Positions 28,320-37,218 of a stretch of DNA of 64,000 nt are shown here, one piece after another. A program made the translations under genes and the position numbers. The notes below the pieces were generated by a model. The model was not told the origin of the DNA. It was given only the letters and a program-made list of their open reading frames with translations, and did not search any database. Position 1 is the first letter of the stretch, and each line of letters opens with the position of its first letter. Source of the DNA: Pseudonocardia abyssalis (GTDB taxonomy: Bacteria; Actinomycetota; Actinomycetes; Mycobacteriales; Pseudonocardiaceae); contig NZ_JADQDK010000001.1 in assembly GCF_019263705.2 (NCBI RefSeq), positions 3,968,001 to 4,032,000 on the forward strand. Reading direction: 5' to 3'.

Positions 28320-28882
28320 TCGGGCTCGGGCTCGGGCTCGGGCTCGTCGCCGTCGGTGCCGACCAGCCCCAGCCCGGCGGCCGCGGAGAGCCCCTCGAGG
28401 TAACCCATCGCGCGCTCGGTTCGCGGGTAGCGGCGCACCCAGGTCCAGAACTTCTCGTCGTGGCCGGGTTCGAGCAGGTGCGCGAGCTCGTGCACGAGCA
28501 CGTAGTCGACGACCCAGCCCGGCGCGTCGCGCAGCCGCTCGCTGATCCGGATCGTCCTGTCCGCGGGCGTGCAGGACGCCCAGCGGGTGCGCATCGTGGG
28601 CACCCAGCGGACGGTCTCCGGCACGGCGAGCCCGTCGAGGTGGCGGCGGTTGAGGTCGAGGCAGCGGCGGAGCAGCGCGTCGTCGCCGGTGCGGCCCGGG
28701 GAACGGCGCCGGGCCTCGCTGCGCTCCAGCCGCGACACCATCTCGTCGACCCAGCGGCGTTCCTCGCTCTCGCTCATCCACCCGGGGATGAACACGATCA
28801 CGGTGTCGCCCTCGCGCCGCGCGCTGACCATGCGCTTGCGGCGATGACTGCGCCGGACCTCGACGACCGCGGGCAACGCCAT
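28316..28882 (-). CDS. YgjP/SprT-like zinc metallohydrolase
   Basis: 188 residues. Zinc motif HELAH (131-135) followed by H141 in EPGHDEKFW, preceded by RTRWASCTPADRTIRISERL, the conserved block of the YgjP (DUF45) metallopeptidases. The C-terminus is a run of Glu-Pro dipeptides encoded by a GGGCTC hexamer repeat. Convergent with the DUF2342 gene. Confidence 0.88.
   Translation of the reverse strand: MALPAVVEVRRSHRRKRMVSARREGDTVIVFIPGWMSESEERRWVDEMVSRLERSEARRRSPGRTGDDALLRRCLDLNRRHLDGLAVPETVRWVPTMRTRWASCTPADRTIRISERLRDAPGWVVDYVLVHELAHLLEPGHDEKFWTWVRRYPRTERAMGYLEGLSAAAGLGLVGTDGDEPEPEPEPD
28322..28345 (-). repeat. Hexanucleotide repeat encoding Glu-Pro tail
   Basis: CGGGCT/GGGCTC hexamer in four copies, coding (Glu-Pro)4 at the very end of the YgjP-type protein. 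Slippage would only change tail length. Confidence 0.8.
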
Positions 28883-29002
28883 GGCCCGAGTTTAGTCCCC
28901 GCAGGTCACGACGGGACGACGACGTGAGTTGTCCACAGACCCGCGTGGTCGACTGTGGATGGTTCGCGCGGGCGGGCACGGATCCGGCGCACCATCGACC
29001 CC

Positions 29003-30007
29003 GTGCACCCGCTGCCCGCGTTGATCTCCCTGACTCCGCACCTCTCGCTGCTCGCGGTCGGGGCGCGCTCGCGACGGATCGGCCTGTGCCCGGACCGCGG
29101 GGTCGTCGTCGACGACCTCGACCCACCTCTGGCTCTGATGCTCGACGAGCTCGCCTCCCCCGTCGAGCCCGGTCCCCTCGTCGACCGGGCCGTGCACCGC
29201 GGGGCCGACGAGGCGACCGCGGTGGACCTGCTCCACACCCTGCTCGACGCCGGGTGCGTCGTCGACGCGGCCGCGGCCCGTCGGGTGAGCGGCCGCCGTG
29301 CCCAGCACGTCGTGCTGGTCGTCGGGGACGGGCCGCTGGCCGCGGGCGTCGTCGTCGGGCTGGTCCGGGCGGGCGTGGGCACCGTGCACCTCGACACCGA
29401 CGGCACGGTCACCGGCGGCGACCTCGGTACCGGTCTCGTCGACGTCGACCGTGGGGTGCGCCGGGACCGCGCGGTCGCCCGGGCCGCCGCGCGGCTCGTC
29501 CCGGGCACCGTCGTCACGGCGGTGCCGCAGCGGCTCGCACCCGACCTCGTCGTGCTCGCCGACGCGCAGGCCCCGCCGCCCCGACTGGTCGAACGGCTGC
29601 TCTCCGACGGAGTCGCGCACCTCCCGGTCCGGCTGCGCGACGGCGTCGGCGTCGTCGGGCCGCTGGTGCTGCCCGGGCGTTCGGCGTGCCTGCGCTGCCT
29701 CGACCTGCACCGCCGCGACCGCGACCCCGACTGGCCCGGCGTCGTGGTCGCGCTCGTCGGCACGACGGGCGCCGCCGATCCGGCCTGCGTCGTCGCGACC
29801 GCGGCACTGGGCACCGCGCAGGCCCTCGCCGCGCTGGACGACACCGCCGCGCCTCCCGCGCTGGACGCCACGATCGAGTTGGACGTCGGGGCCGCGACGA
29901 GCCTCACCCGCAGGTGGTCACGGCATCCGGACTGCGGGTGCGGTGGGCCGAGACACCCCCCGGCGACATGCGGGGTGGGTGATTCTCGGGGGACACTGGA
30001 GCGGTGA
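29003..30007 (+). CDS. Cyclodehydratase/ThiF-like protein without a YcaO partner
   Basis: 334 residues. Resembles the TOMM leader-binding/cyclodehydratase C protein: an N-terminal winged-helix-like part (residues 1-85), a Rossmann-like core starting QHVVLVVGDGPLAAGVVVGL, and zinc-type Cys pairs CLRC (about 232-235) and CGCG near the C-terminus. No YcaO, dehydrogenase or precursor peptide is in the window. Equivalent to Rv3196 by position. GTG start at 29003. Its stop overlaps the next gene start (GTGA). Confidence 0.78.
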   Translation: MHPLPALISLTPHLSLLAVGARSRRIGLCPDRGVVVDDLDPPLALMLDELASPVEPGPLVDRAVHRGADEATAVDLLHTLLDAGCVVDAAAARRVSGRRAQHVVLVVGDGPLAAGVVVGLVRAGVGTVHLDTDGTVTGGDLGTGLVDVDRGVRRDRAVARAAARLVPGTVVTAVPQRLAPDLVVLADAQAPPPRLVERLLSDGVAHLPVRLRDGVGVVGPLVLPGRSACLRCLDLHRRDRDPDWPGVVVALVGTTGAADPACVVATAALGTAQALAALDDTAAPPALDATIELDVGAATSLTRRWSRHPDCGCGGPRHPPATCGVGDSRGTLER

Positions 30008-31332
30008 CGGACATCCCACGGCGCACGGCCGCCCGCACCGCGAAGCTCGCCAGCCTCCCGCTCGGGGCGGCCGGACGGGTCGCGGCGGGTTGGGGACGTC
30101 GACTCGCCGGGGGCGACGGCGACGAGATCTCCGCCCAGATGATGCAGAAGAGCGCCGAGCAGCTGTTCGCGGTGCTCGGCGAGCTCAAGGGCGGCGCGAT
30201 GAAGTTCGGCCAGGCCCTGAGCGTGTTCGAGGCGGCGGTGCCCGAGGAGTACGCCGCGCCGTTCCGGGAGTCGCTGGTCAAGCTGCAGTCCGCGGCCCCG
30301 CCGATGCCCCCGCGCGACGTCGACCGGATGCTCGCCGAGCAGTTCGGGCGCAACTGGCGCAGCCGGTTCACCGAGTTCGACGACACCCCCGCGGCCGCGG
30401 CCAGCATCGGTCAGGTGCACCGCGCCGTGTGGCGCGACGGCCGCGAGGTCGCCGTCAAGGTGCAGTACCCGGGCGCGGAGCAGGCGCTGCTGTCCGACCT
30501 GCGCCAGCTCTCGCGGATGAGCCGGGTCATGCAACCGTTCATGCCCGGCCTGGAGATCCGGCCGCTGATCACCGAGCTGCAGGACCGCATGGCCGAGGAG
30601 CTCGACTACCGCGACGAGGCCGACAACCAGCGCGCCTTCGCCGCCGCCTACGACGGCGACCCGCAGGTCAAGGTGCCGAAGGTCGTGGCATCCGCCCCCA
30701 AGGCGATGGTCAGCGAGTGGGTCACCGGACGGAAGCTGTCCGACGTGATCACCCGCGGCACCCAGGAGGAGCGCGACCACGCCGCGCTGCAGCTCTCGGA
30801 GTTCCTCTACGCCTCACCCGGACGGGTGGGCCTGCTGCACGCCGACCCGCACCCGGGCAACTTCCTGCTGCTCGACGACGGCCGCCTCATGGTGATCGAC
30901 TTCGGCGCCGTGGCCCGGCTGCCCGACGGGATGCCGCGGCCGCTGTCGGAGATGCTGCGGCTCGCGCTGGCGGAACGGCCCGTCGACCTGCTCGCGCACC
31001 TGCGCCGGGAGGGTTTCGTGCGGCAGGGATCGAAGATGACGGCGGACGAGGCGATGGCCTACCTCGCGCCCTTCACCGAGCCGATGCACACCGAGTCGTT
31101 CCGCTTCGACCGTGCCTGGCTGCAGAAGCAGGCCGAGCGCGTGGGCGACCTGCGCAGCCCGCAGTTCAACACCGCCCGCGAGCTCAACCTGCCGGCGCAG
31201 TACCTGCTCGTGCACCGCGTCACGATGGGGACCATCGGCGTGCTCTGCCAGCTCGACGCCGACGTCCCGCTGCGCGGCATCGTCCGGCACTGGAACCCCT
31301 GGATCTTCGAGGACTCCCCCACCGCGGGCTGA
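30004..31332 (+). CDS. ABC1/UbiB-family atypical kinase
   Basis: 442 residues. KxGQ motif in GGAMKFGQAL near 64, AAASIGQVHRAV (Ala-rich loop), VAVKVQYPG (Lys), EELDYRDEADNQ, LLHADPHPGNFLL (catalytic loop) and VIDFGAVARL (metal Asp). UbiB-family proteins are ATPases/kinases tied to quinone and lipid biology. Co-translated with the cyclodehydratase-like gene. In mycobacteria the ortholog (Rv3197) is an erythromycin-tolerance gene next to whiB7. Confidence 0.92.
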   Translation: MTDIPRRTAARTAKLASLPLGAAGRVAAGWGRRLAGGDGDEISAQMMQKSAEQLFAVLGELKGGAMKFGQALSVFEAAVPEEYAAPFRESLVKLQSAAPPMPPRDVDRMLAEQFGRNWRSRFTEFDDTPAAAASIGQVHRAVWRDGREVAVKVQYPGAEQALLSDLRQLSRMSRVMQPFMPGLEIRPLITELQDRMAEELDYRDEADNQRAFAAAYDGDPQVKVPKVVASAPKAMVSEWVTGRKLSDVITRGTQEERDHAALQLSEFLYASPGRVGLLHADPHPGNFLLLDDGRLMVIDFGAVARLPDGMPRPLSEMLRLALAERPVDLLAHLRREGFVRQGSKMTADEAMAYLAPFTEPMHTESFRFDRAWLQKQAERVGDLRSPQFNTARELNLPAQYLLVHRVTMGTIGVLCQLDADVPLRGIVRHWNPWIFEDSPTAG

Positions 31333-31336
31333 CGCG

Positions 31337-31377
31337 CCGACGGCGCCCCGGTCACGGGAGGACCGGGGCGCCGTCGG
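31337..31377. terminator. Strong terminator between ABC1 kinase and whiB7 region
   Basis: Perfect 17-bp stem CCGACGGCGCCCCGGTC (31337-31353), 7-nt loop, complement 31361-31377, 5 bp after the kinase stop and before the convergent small gene stop. Confidence 0.92.
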
Positions 31378-31415
31378 ATTCGGGGCGGCACCGCTCAGAG
31401 GGTGCCGCGGGTCGG

Positions 31416-31658
31416 CTACCGCAGCGCGCGACGCGCGCGCTCGGCCCGGCGGGCGGCGAAGGCCGCGAGCCACGACCACCGCCGTCCGGCCGTGAGCTGA
31501 CGAGCGAGCGCGTGGTCGCGTGCGGCCTGTTCGGCCTCCTGCTGTCGGGATCGAGCCAGTGCTTCATCCATGAGCAACATGCCGTGTCCTCGGGTGTGGT
31601 GGTCTTCTCGGTCGCGGATCGCGCCGGGGCCTGCGGGGGAAGCGATGAAGTAGGTCAT
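31416..31658 (-). CDS. Small basic protein downstream of whiB7
   Basis: 80 residues from an ATG with AGGAG 8 bp upstream. Begins MTYFIASPAGPGAIRDRED, then LMDEALARSRQQEAEQAARD (helix) and an Arg/Ala-rich amphipathic C-terminal helix (WLAAFAARRAERARRALR). No family recognised. It lies 32 bp after whiB7 on the same strand, so it is likely transcribed with whiB7 and may share antibiotic induction. Confidence 0.65.
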   Translation of the reverse strand: MTYFIASPAGPGAIRDREDHHTRGHGMLLMDEALARSRQQEAEQAARDHALARQLTAGRRWSWLAAFAARRAERARRALR

Positions 31659-31690
31659 CGGAACGACTCCTGTCTGGTGGTTGCTGCTGG

Positions 31691-32077
31691 TCAGGCCGAA
31701 GCCGCGGCGTACGCGCGGTCGCGGGCCAGGTCGGCCTTGCTGGGTCGGCCCCGGGGCCGCTTGCGCGGGATGACGGCGCCGCGCTCGAAGATCTCGCCGC
31801 CCCACACCCCCCACGGCTCCTCGCGTGACAGCGCGCCCGCCAGGCACTCGGCCCGGATCGGACACGCCCCGCACAGACCCTTGGCCCGCTCCAGGTCCAC
31901 GGGAGCCTCGGCGAACCACAGGTCGGCGTCGCCGGAGCGACAGGGCAGGTCCAGCCCGGCGCGGGGTTGCCCCAGCGAATCCAACGCCGCGAGCAGGGAC
32001 CCCAGCGGGGCGGAGTCGCCGCCCATCTGGTCGGGACTGATCGCTCCGCCGTCCAACGGAACTGATCGGACTAGCAC
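31691..32077 (-). CDS. whiB7: Antibiotic-response activator WhiB7
   Basis: 128 residues. [4Fe-4S] cysteines C46, C69, C72 and C78 (CX22CX2CX5C), the turn EPWGVWGGEIF (87-97) and the AT-hook RGRPSK (109-114) identify WhiB7 rather than another Wbl protein. It partners the primary sigma factor and activates ribosome-protection, efflux and modification genes. GTG at 32077 has AGGAGG 8 bp upstream. A 400-bp leader precedes it, with a uORF and an attenuator (separate entries). Confidence 0.96.
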   Translation of the reverse strand: MLVRSVPLDGGAISPDQMGGDSAPLGSLLAALDSLGQPRAGLDLPCRSGDADLWFAEAPVDLERAKGLCGACPIRAECLAGALSREEPWGVWGGEIFERGAVIPRKRPRGRPSKADLARDRAYAAASA

Positions 32078-32110
32078 CGCACTACCTCCTGGTACTCGTG
32101 CTGCTACCGG

Positions 32111-32151
32111 AAAAACAAAAAAAGCCGCGAACCCTGTGGGGTCCGCGGCTT
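32111..32151 (-). terminator. Attenuator in the whiB7 leader
   Basis: On the minus strand AAGCCGCGGACCC, loop CACA, GGGTTCGCGGCTT: a 13-bp stem with one G-U pair, followed at once by TTTTTGTTTTT. It is the only U-tract intrinsic terminator seen in the window and lies 34 bp upstream of the whiB7 start, so transcription must read through it for whiB7 to be made. The arm CCGCGGAC (32141-32148) can instead pair with GTCCGCGG at 32199-32206. Confidence 0.9.
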
Positions 32152-32178
32152 CAACCTGCTGCCGGTGCGTGTCGGCAT

Positions 32179-32355
32179 CTACCTGAGACGACACCTCACC
32201 GCGGACATACCTGTGCTGTTGTCGAGATCGATACCCGCGAACGTGACGACGGACGAGCGCGGCTTCGTGCCACGCGCGTAGGCCTGCACGGAGGCGGGCT
32301 CGGTCCACAGACGGGTGCCGTGAACCGGGACGAGGGAGACCGTCATCGTGATCAT
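32179..32355 (-). CDS. whiB7 leader uORF (58 codons)
   Basis: ATG at 32355 with GAGGAGGT 8 bp upstream; reads MITMTVSLVPVHGTRLW to a TAG at 32179. The antiterminator arm GTCCGCGG (32199-32206) is inside its last nine codons (MSAVRCRLR), 28 bp before the attenuator stem. Ribosome progress through the uORF can thus decide whether the terminator forms, the logic known for whiB7/wblC leaders. A GTG three codons earlier (32364) is an alternative start. Confidence 0.82.
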   Translation of the reverse strand: MITMTVSLVPVHGTRLWTEPASVQAYARGTKPRSSVVTFAGIDLDNSTGMSAVRCRLR

Positions 32356-32418
32356 CGTGGGCACCTCCTCTGCGGATGGTCGTGGTGAGAAACGGGCTGG
32401 TGCAGTCCGTCGGGAGAT

Positions 32419-32456
32419 ACGTTAGGGATACCCCGCCGGGGTGGGCAACCTATTTA
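32419..32456 (-). promoter_or_regulatory. WhiB7-type autoregulated promoter
   Basis: Minus strand: AT-rich TAAATA (32451-32456), then two bases, -35 TTGCCC (32443-32448), an 18-bp GC-rich spacer and -10 TAACGT (32419-32424). An AT-rich patch just upstream of the -35 is the binding site of the WhiB7 AT-hook, so whiB7 most likely activates itself here. The uORF starts 64 bp downstream. Confidence 0.85.
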
Positions 32457-32479
32457 CGGGAACTTTCTCGCACGCGGGT

Positions 32480-34513
32480 TCAGGCGTCGCTGACCAGGGC
32501 GAGGACGGCGGGGCCGTAGCGGTCGAGCTTGCGGGCCCCGATGCCGGGGATCGACACCAGCGCGGCGCTGTCGGCCGGGCGGTGCTCGGCGATCGCCGTC
32601 AGGGTGGCGTCGGTGAACACGACGTAGGCCGGGACCTGCTGTTCCCTGGCCTCGTCGGCCCGCCAGCCACGGAGGCGGTCGAGCAGTTCGGTGTCGACGT
32701 CGGAGGGGCAGTCGGTGCAGCGGCGCATCTTGAGCGCGTCGACGCCGAGCAGCGGCGACCCGCACACGCGACACTTCGGTTTCGTGCCGGTGCCCCCGGA
32801 GGTCGCGGCGATCCGCGACGCCGGGTGCGAGTCCGGGATCAGCCCGTGGAGGAACCGGCTGCGGCGGCGCTTGCGCGCACCGCCGGGCTGGCGCGACAGG
32901 GCCCAGGACAGCGCGAGGCGGCGCCGGGCGCGCGTCACCCCGACGTAGAGCAGGCGGCGCTCCTCCTCGATCGCGGCCTCGTCGCCGTCGGCGTGCTGGA
33001 TGGGCAGCGTGCCGTCGGCCAGCCCGACGAGGAACACCACGTCCCACTCCAGGCCCTTCGCCGCGTGCAGCGACGCCAGCGTGACCCCCTGGACGGCGGG
33101 CGGGTGCGCGGCGTCGGCGCGGACGTCGAGCTCGGTGCAGAAGCGGCGGACGTCGGCGTCGGGCTCGTCGGCGACGAGCTGCTCGGCCAGCTCGACGATC
33201 GCGAGCAGCGACTCCCACCGGGCCCGCTGCACCGCACCGCCGGGCGGCTCGTGCGTGAGGCCGACGGGGGCGAGGACCTCGCGCACGGCGTCGACGAGGG
33301 GGTCGGTGCGCCCGCTCGCCATCCGGAGCACGCTCATCGCCTTGCGCACCTCGGGCCGGGAGAAGAACCGCTCCCCGCCGCGGACCTGGAACGGCACGCC
33401 CGCCTCGGTGAGCGCCTGCTCGTAGGCCTGGGACTGCGCGTTGATCCGGAACAGCACGGCGATCTCGCCCGCCGACTCGCCGTCGTCGATCAGCCGGCTG
33501 ATCCGCGCGGCCACCGCCGCGGCCTCGGCGGGCTCGTCGTCGTACTCGGTGAAGTCGGGCTCCGGGCCGGGCGGCAGCTGCCCGATCAGGGCGAGCCGAC
33601 TGCCGGCGACCCGCCCGCGCGCGGCGCCGATGAGCGTGTTGGCGCACGACACGACCTGCGGGGTGGAGCGGTAGTCGCGCTCGAGCCGCACCACGACGGC
33701 CTCGGGGAAGCGGCGCGGGAAGTCGAGCAGGTGCTTCGGGGTGGCGCCGGCGAAGGTGTAGATCGTCTGGTTGGCGTCGCCGACGACGGTGAGGTCGTCG
33801 CGCTCGCCCAGCCAGGCGTCGAGCACGCGCTGCTGCAGGGCCGTGACGTCCTGGTACTCGTCGACGACGAAGCAGCGGTAGCGGTCGCGGAACTCCTCGG
33901 CGACCCCCGCGTGGTTCTCCAGCGCGGCCGCGGTGTGCAGCAGCAGGTCGTCGAAGTCGAGCATCTCGGCGCGGTTCTTCAGCGCCTCGTACCCGGCGTA
34001 GACGGCCGCGACCTGCTCGGCCGGGCCGGGGATGTCGCGGCTGCGGCGCGCCACCTCGGCCGGGTAGTCGTCGGGGGTGATCAGGCAGGCCTTCGCCCAC
34101 TCGATCTCGCCCGCGAAGTCGCGCAGCGAGGCCGCGTCGGTGCCGGCCTTGAGCCGCGCCGCGGCCTGCCCGACGATCCGCAGCTTGCCCTCCAGCAGCT
34201 GCCACTGGTCACCGCCGACGACGCGTGGCCAGAAGTAGCGCAGCTGGCGCAGGCTCGCGGCGTGGAACGTGCGGGCCTGCACGCCGGACACGCCCAGGGT
34301 GCGCAGACGGGTGCGCATCTCCCCCGCCGCGCGCGCCGTGAACGTCACCGCGAGGACCTGGCCCGGCGCGACGTGACCGGTGCTGACCAGGTGCGCGATG
34401 CGGCGGGTGATCGTGCGGGTCTTGCCGGTGCCCGCCCCCGCGAGGACGCACACGGGGCCCCGGGGTGCGGTGACCGCGGCCCGCTGCTCGTCGTCCAGAC
34501 CCGAATCACGCAC
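32480..34513 (-). CDS. uvrD2: UvrD2-type DNA helicase with HRDC domain
   Basis: 677 residues, SF1A 3'-5' helicase. Walker A AGAGTGKT (25-32), [12 protein letters not shown] (motif II), [14 protein letters not shown] (motif III), [10 protein letters not shown] (IV) and VTRARRRL (VI). Then a tetracysteine block ([10 protein letters not shown]...CTDC, near 575-600) and a C-terminal HRDC domain (last 75 residues), the layout of mycobacterial UvrD2. GTG at 34513; divergent from mycoredoxin by 59 bp. Confidence 0.94.
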   Translation of the reverse strand: MRDSGLDDEQRAAVTAPRGPVCVLAGAGTGKTRTITRRIAHLVSTGHVAPGQVLAVTFTARAAGEMRTRLRTLGVSGVQARTFHAASLRQLRYFWPRVVGGDQWQLLEGKLRIVGQAAARLKAGTDAASLRDFAGEIEWAKACLITPDDYPAEVARRSRDIPGPAEQVAAVYAGYEALKNRAEMLDFDDLLLHTAAALENHAGVAEEFRDRYRCFVVDEYQDVTALQQRVLDAWLGERDDLTVVGDANQTIYTFAGATPKHLLDFPRRFPEAVVVRLERDYRSTPQVVSCANTLIGAARGRVAGSRLALIGQLPPGPEPDFTEYDDEPAEAAAVAARISRLIDDGESAGEIAVLFRINAQSQAYEQALTEAGVPFQVRGGERFFSRPEVRKAMSVLRMASGRTDPLVDAVREVLAPVGLTHEPPGGAVQRARWESLLAIVELAEQLVADEPDADVRRFCTELDVRADAAHPPAVQGVTLASLHAAKGLEWDVVFLVGLADGTLPIQHADGDEAAIEEERRLLYVGVTRARRRLALSWALSRQPGGARKRRRSRFLHGLIPDSHPASRIAATSGGTGTKPKCRVCGSPLLGVDALKMRRCTDCPSDVDTELLDRLRGWRADEAREQQVPAYVVFTDATLTAIAEHRPADSAALVSIPGIGARKLDRYGPAVLALVSDA

Positions 34514-34572
34514 GCGACCATCCTGACACCCGCGGCGGGAAGACCTGCGCCCGCCGCGCTGTTGCACCGGGC

Positions 34573-34812
34573 ATGTCCCAGGTGACGATGTACTCGACGA
34601 CGTGGTGCGGCTTCTGCCGGCGCCTCAAGCTGCAGCTCGACCAGGCCGGCATCGCCTACACGGAGATCGACATCGAGCGGAACCCCGACGCCGCGAGGTT
34701 CGTCGAGGGCGTGAACGGCGGCAACCAGACGGTGCCCGTGATCCTGTTCCCCGACGAGACGACGGCCACGAACCCCAGCCTGAAGCAGGTTCAGGAGAAG
34801 CTCGCCGCCTAG
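34573..34812 (+). CDS. mrx1: Mycoredoxin, mycothiol-dependent glutaredoxin
   Basis: 79 residues. Thioredoxin-fold protein with redox motif WCGFC (C12, C15), QTVPVIL (cis-Pro) and [11 protein letters not shown]. Mycoredoxin-1 reduces mycothiol mixed disulfides; the typical motif is CGYC, here CGFC. Its position next to uvrD2 and nudC matches Rv3198A. Followed by a strong terminator. Confidence 0.93.
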   Translation: MSQVTMYSTTWCGFCRRLKLQLDQAGIAYTEIDIERNPDAARFVEGVNGGNQTVPVILFPDETTATNPSLKQVQEKLAA

Positions 34813-34825
34813 CTCGCACACACGA

Positions 34826-34871
34826 CCGCGGGGCCGGCGCACAGGGAGGAACCTGTGTGCCGGCCCCGCGG
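34826..34871. terminator. Terminator between mycoredoxin and nudC
   Basis: A 20-bp stem starting CCGCGGGGCCGG (34826-34845) with complement at 34852-34871, one G-U pair, 6-nt loop. Lies between convergent stops and serves both genes. Confidence 0.92.
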
Positions 34872-34879
34872 TCCGTGCA

Positions 34880-35851
34880 CTAGAGGGCGGCCCAGGCCTC
34901 CAGCATGCTGCGGGCGATGCTCACCTTGCCGGGCATCAGGAACGGGGCATCGGTGCGGGCGCTCCAGTCACCCGCCGCCAGTGCCGTCCGGACGTCGGCC
35001 CGGGTGGCCCAGAAGGCCTCCGCGATCTCGCCGTCGGCGGGGACCAGGGGCGCCGTCGGGTCGGCGACGGCCTGGAAGCCGACCATCAGGCTCCGCGGGA
35101 ACGGCCACGACTGGCTGCCCAGGTAACGGATGTCGGTGACGGTGGCGCCGACCTCCTCGTGGATCTCCCGCTCCACGCACGCCTCCAGCGACTCCCCCGC
35201 CTCGACGAACCCGGCGAGGACCGAGTAGCGCCCCTGCGGCCACACCGGCTGGCGGGCGAGGAGCACCTGGTCGGCGCCGTCGTGCACCAGGCAGATGACG
35301 GCGGGGTCGGTGCGCGGGTACTCCTCGTGGGCGGCGGCCTCGCAGTGCCGGTGCCAGCCCGCGTTCGCGGGGTGCATCGGCGAGCCGTCGCGCGCGCAGA
35401 AGCCGGCGGCGTCGTGCCAGTTCAGCGCGGCGACGGCGGTGGTGAACAGGCCGGCGCCCAGTGCGTCGAGGACGGCGCCGGTCATCCGCAGGTCGGCCCA
35501 CTCGGTCGGGTCGTCGCCCGCCACCAGGTCGGGCTTGCCGCGCACCCCCCAGTACGCGACGCCGTCGCGCTCGCCGAGCAGCACCGCGTCGGGCGGCGGG
35601 ACGTCACCGGTCGTGGCGCGGGTCTTCAGGCGGGCGCCGCCGCCGACGTCCCAGCTGCCGGCGTCGCCGACGCGGAAGCCGGCGTCCGGCTCGGTGTCCC
35701 AGACGACGGGGGTGCGCCCCTCGGCATCGACGACGACGAGCTGCGCCGACGGCCACCCCGCCACCTGGCGGGCGGTGTCGGTGCGCAGCGGCTCGTCTCG
35801 GTCGACGGCGGAGCGGGACAGGACGGGCTCGACGAGCAGGTCGAAGTTCAC
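34880..35851 (-). CDS. nudC: NAD(H) pyrophosphatase NudC with degenerate zinc ribbon
   Basis: 323 residues. Nudix box G214 to G235 (GFVEAGES start, REIHEEVG end) and the NudC array SQPWPFP-like QSWPFPRSLM. Hydrolyses NADH and removes NAD caps from RNA. The zinc ribbon normally has two CxxC pairs; here they read CARD (C152/D155) and CEAA (C170/A173), so one Cys of each pair is lost and metal binding is doubtful. Stop codon and next start overlap with the M16 gene (35848-35851). Confidence 0.92.
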   Translation of the reverse strand: MNFDLLVEPVLSRSAVDRDEPLRTDTARQVAGWPSAQLVVVDAEGRTPVVWDTEPDAGFRVGDAGSWDVGGGARLKTRATTGDVPPPDAVLLGERDGVAYWGVRGKPDLVAGDDPTEWADLRMTGAVLDALGAGLFTTAVAALNWHDAAGFCARDGSPMHPANAGWHRHCEAAAHEEYPRTDPAVICLVHDGADQVLLARQPVWPQGRYSVLAGFVEAGESLEACVEREIHEEVGATVTDIRYLGSQSWPFPRSLMVGFQAVADPTAPLVPADGEIAEAFWATRADVRTALAAGDWSARTDAPFLMPGKVSIARSMLEAWAAL

Positions 35852-37218
35852 GCGATCCCGCCCAGTGCCCGCACGCCCCGGCCGATGACGTCGGCGTCCC
35901 CGACGACCACGCCCGAGAAACCGGACGGAGCGAAGAACCGCAGCGCCGCCTCCGCCACGTCGTCGGCGGTGACGGCGTGCAGCCGCGCGGGGTGCTCGCG
36001 CAGCCAGTCCAGGTCGAGCCCGACGGCGGCGAGCCCGGCGATCGTCGAGGCCAGCCCGCCCTGGTTGTCCAGGGAGATCAGCAGCGAGCCGACGGCGTAG
36101 CTGCGGGCCGCGTCGATCTCGGCGGCCGTGGGCGGTACCGCCGAGAGCCGACCGAGCTCGTAGCGGGTCTCCAGCAGGGCTGCGGCGGTGACGTCGCTGG
36201 CCACGTCGGTGTCGACGCCCAGCACCGCACCGCCGGGGATGAACTCGGAGCCGGAGTGCGCGCCGTAGGTGTAGCCCTTGTCCTCGCGGATGTTCTCCAT
36301 CCAGCGTGAGGAGAAGTAGCCGCCGAACACGAGGTTGGCGAGCTGCAGCGCGGCGTACGCGGGGTCCTCGCGGGGCACCGCCGGACCGGACAGGCGCAGC
36401 TGCGACTGGACGGATCCCGGCCGGTGCACCAGTACGAGATCACCGGCGGCCGGGTACGGCGGGGCCGCCAGTTCGAGGGCGGTCGCGGACGAGGTCCAGG
36501 ACCCCAGCGCCTGTTCGACCGCGGCGGTGGCGGCGGCCGGGTCGACGTCGCCGACGAGGGTGAGCGTGGAGCCCCGCGGCACCAGCGACGCGGCGTGCGT
36601 GGCCCGCACCTGCTCCGATGTCACTGCCGTGACATCCGAAGCCGTCGGCATCTCCGCCGTGATCGGGTGCGTGCCGAAGCGGACCCGCTGCAGCGCCTCG
36701 CGGGCGATCGTGCGCGGCTGCGCGCGGGCCACGGCGATGCGCTCGACCAGCCGCTCCCGCTCGCGGGCGACCTCGTGGTCGGGGTGGGTGGCCCCGGTGA
36801 GGAGGTCGGCGAGGACGTCCAGGATCACCGGCAGCCCGTCGGCGAGCCCCGACCCGTGCACGAGCAGCCGCTCCGGGTCGACGCTCGCACCGAGGTCGGC
36901 CCCGACGGCGGCGAGATCGTCGTCGACGGCGACGCGGTCGCGGGTTGCGGTGCCCGTCAGCAGCGTCTCCGAGAGCAGCTCGGCGATCGCCGGGTGCCCG
37001 CCGCCCGGTGCGGGATCGGCGAACGGGACGCGCAGACGCAGCTCGACCATCGGCACGCTCGCGCGGCGGGCGACGAGCACGCGCAGGCCGTTGGGCAGGG
37101 TCGTGTCGGTGACGTCGGGCAGCGGCACCTCGCGGGTGACGCCCAGGTCCGGCAGCGGGCGAGCCCCCGTGGGCGTGCGGCCGATCTCCTCGGCGCTGCG
37201 GTGGGTGGCCGTCGTCAT
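35848..37218 (-). CDS. M16 peptidase-like subunit without zinc motif
   Basis: 456 residues, M16B fold (TLPNGLRVLVARRASVPMVELRLRV at the start, NLVFGGYFSSRWMENIREDKGYTYG in the second half). Where active M16 enzymes have HxxEH this one has GGGHPAIAELLSETL, so it is the non-catalytic partner. It begins 4 bp inside the end of the catalytic-type gene (37215-37218), i.e. both are coupled, as in other paired M16 systems. Confidence 0.88.
   Translation of the reverse strand: MTTATHRSAEEIGRTPTGARPLPDLGVTREVPLPDVTDTTLPNGLRVLVARRASVPMVELRLRVPFADPAPGGGHPAIAELLSETLLTGTATRDRVAVDDDLAAVGADLGASVDPERLLVHGSGLADGLPVILDVLADLLTGATHPDHEVARERERLVERIAVARAQPRTIAREALQRVRFGTHPITAEMPTASDVTAVTSEQVRATHAASLVPRGSTLTLVGDVDPAAATAAVEQALGSWTSSATALELAAPPYPAAGDLVLVHRPGSVQSQLRLSGPAVPREDPAYAALQLANLVFGGYFSSRWMENIREDKGYTYGAHSGSEFIPGGAVLGVDTDVASDVTAAALLETRYELGRLSAVPPTAAEIDAARSYAVGSLLISLDNQGGLASTIAGLAAVGLDLDWLREHPARLHAVTADDVAEAALRFFAPSGFSGVVVGDADVIGRGVRALGGIA

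Noticed and set aside
29003..31332. A RiPP (TOMM) biosynthetic cluster
   Set aside because: Only one cyclodehydratase-like gene; no YcaO, oxidase, transporter or precursor peptide nearby.
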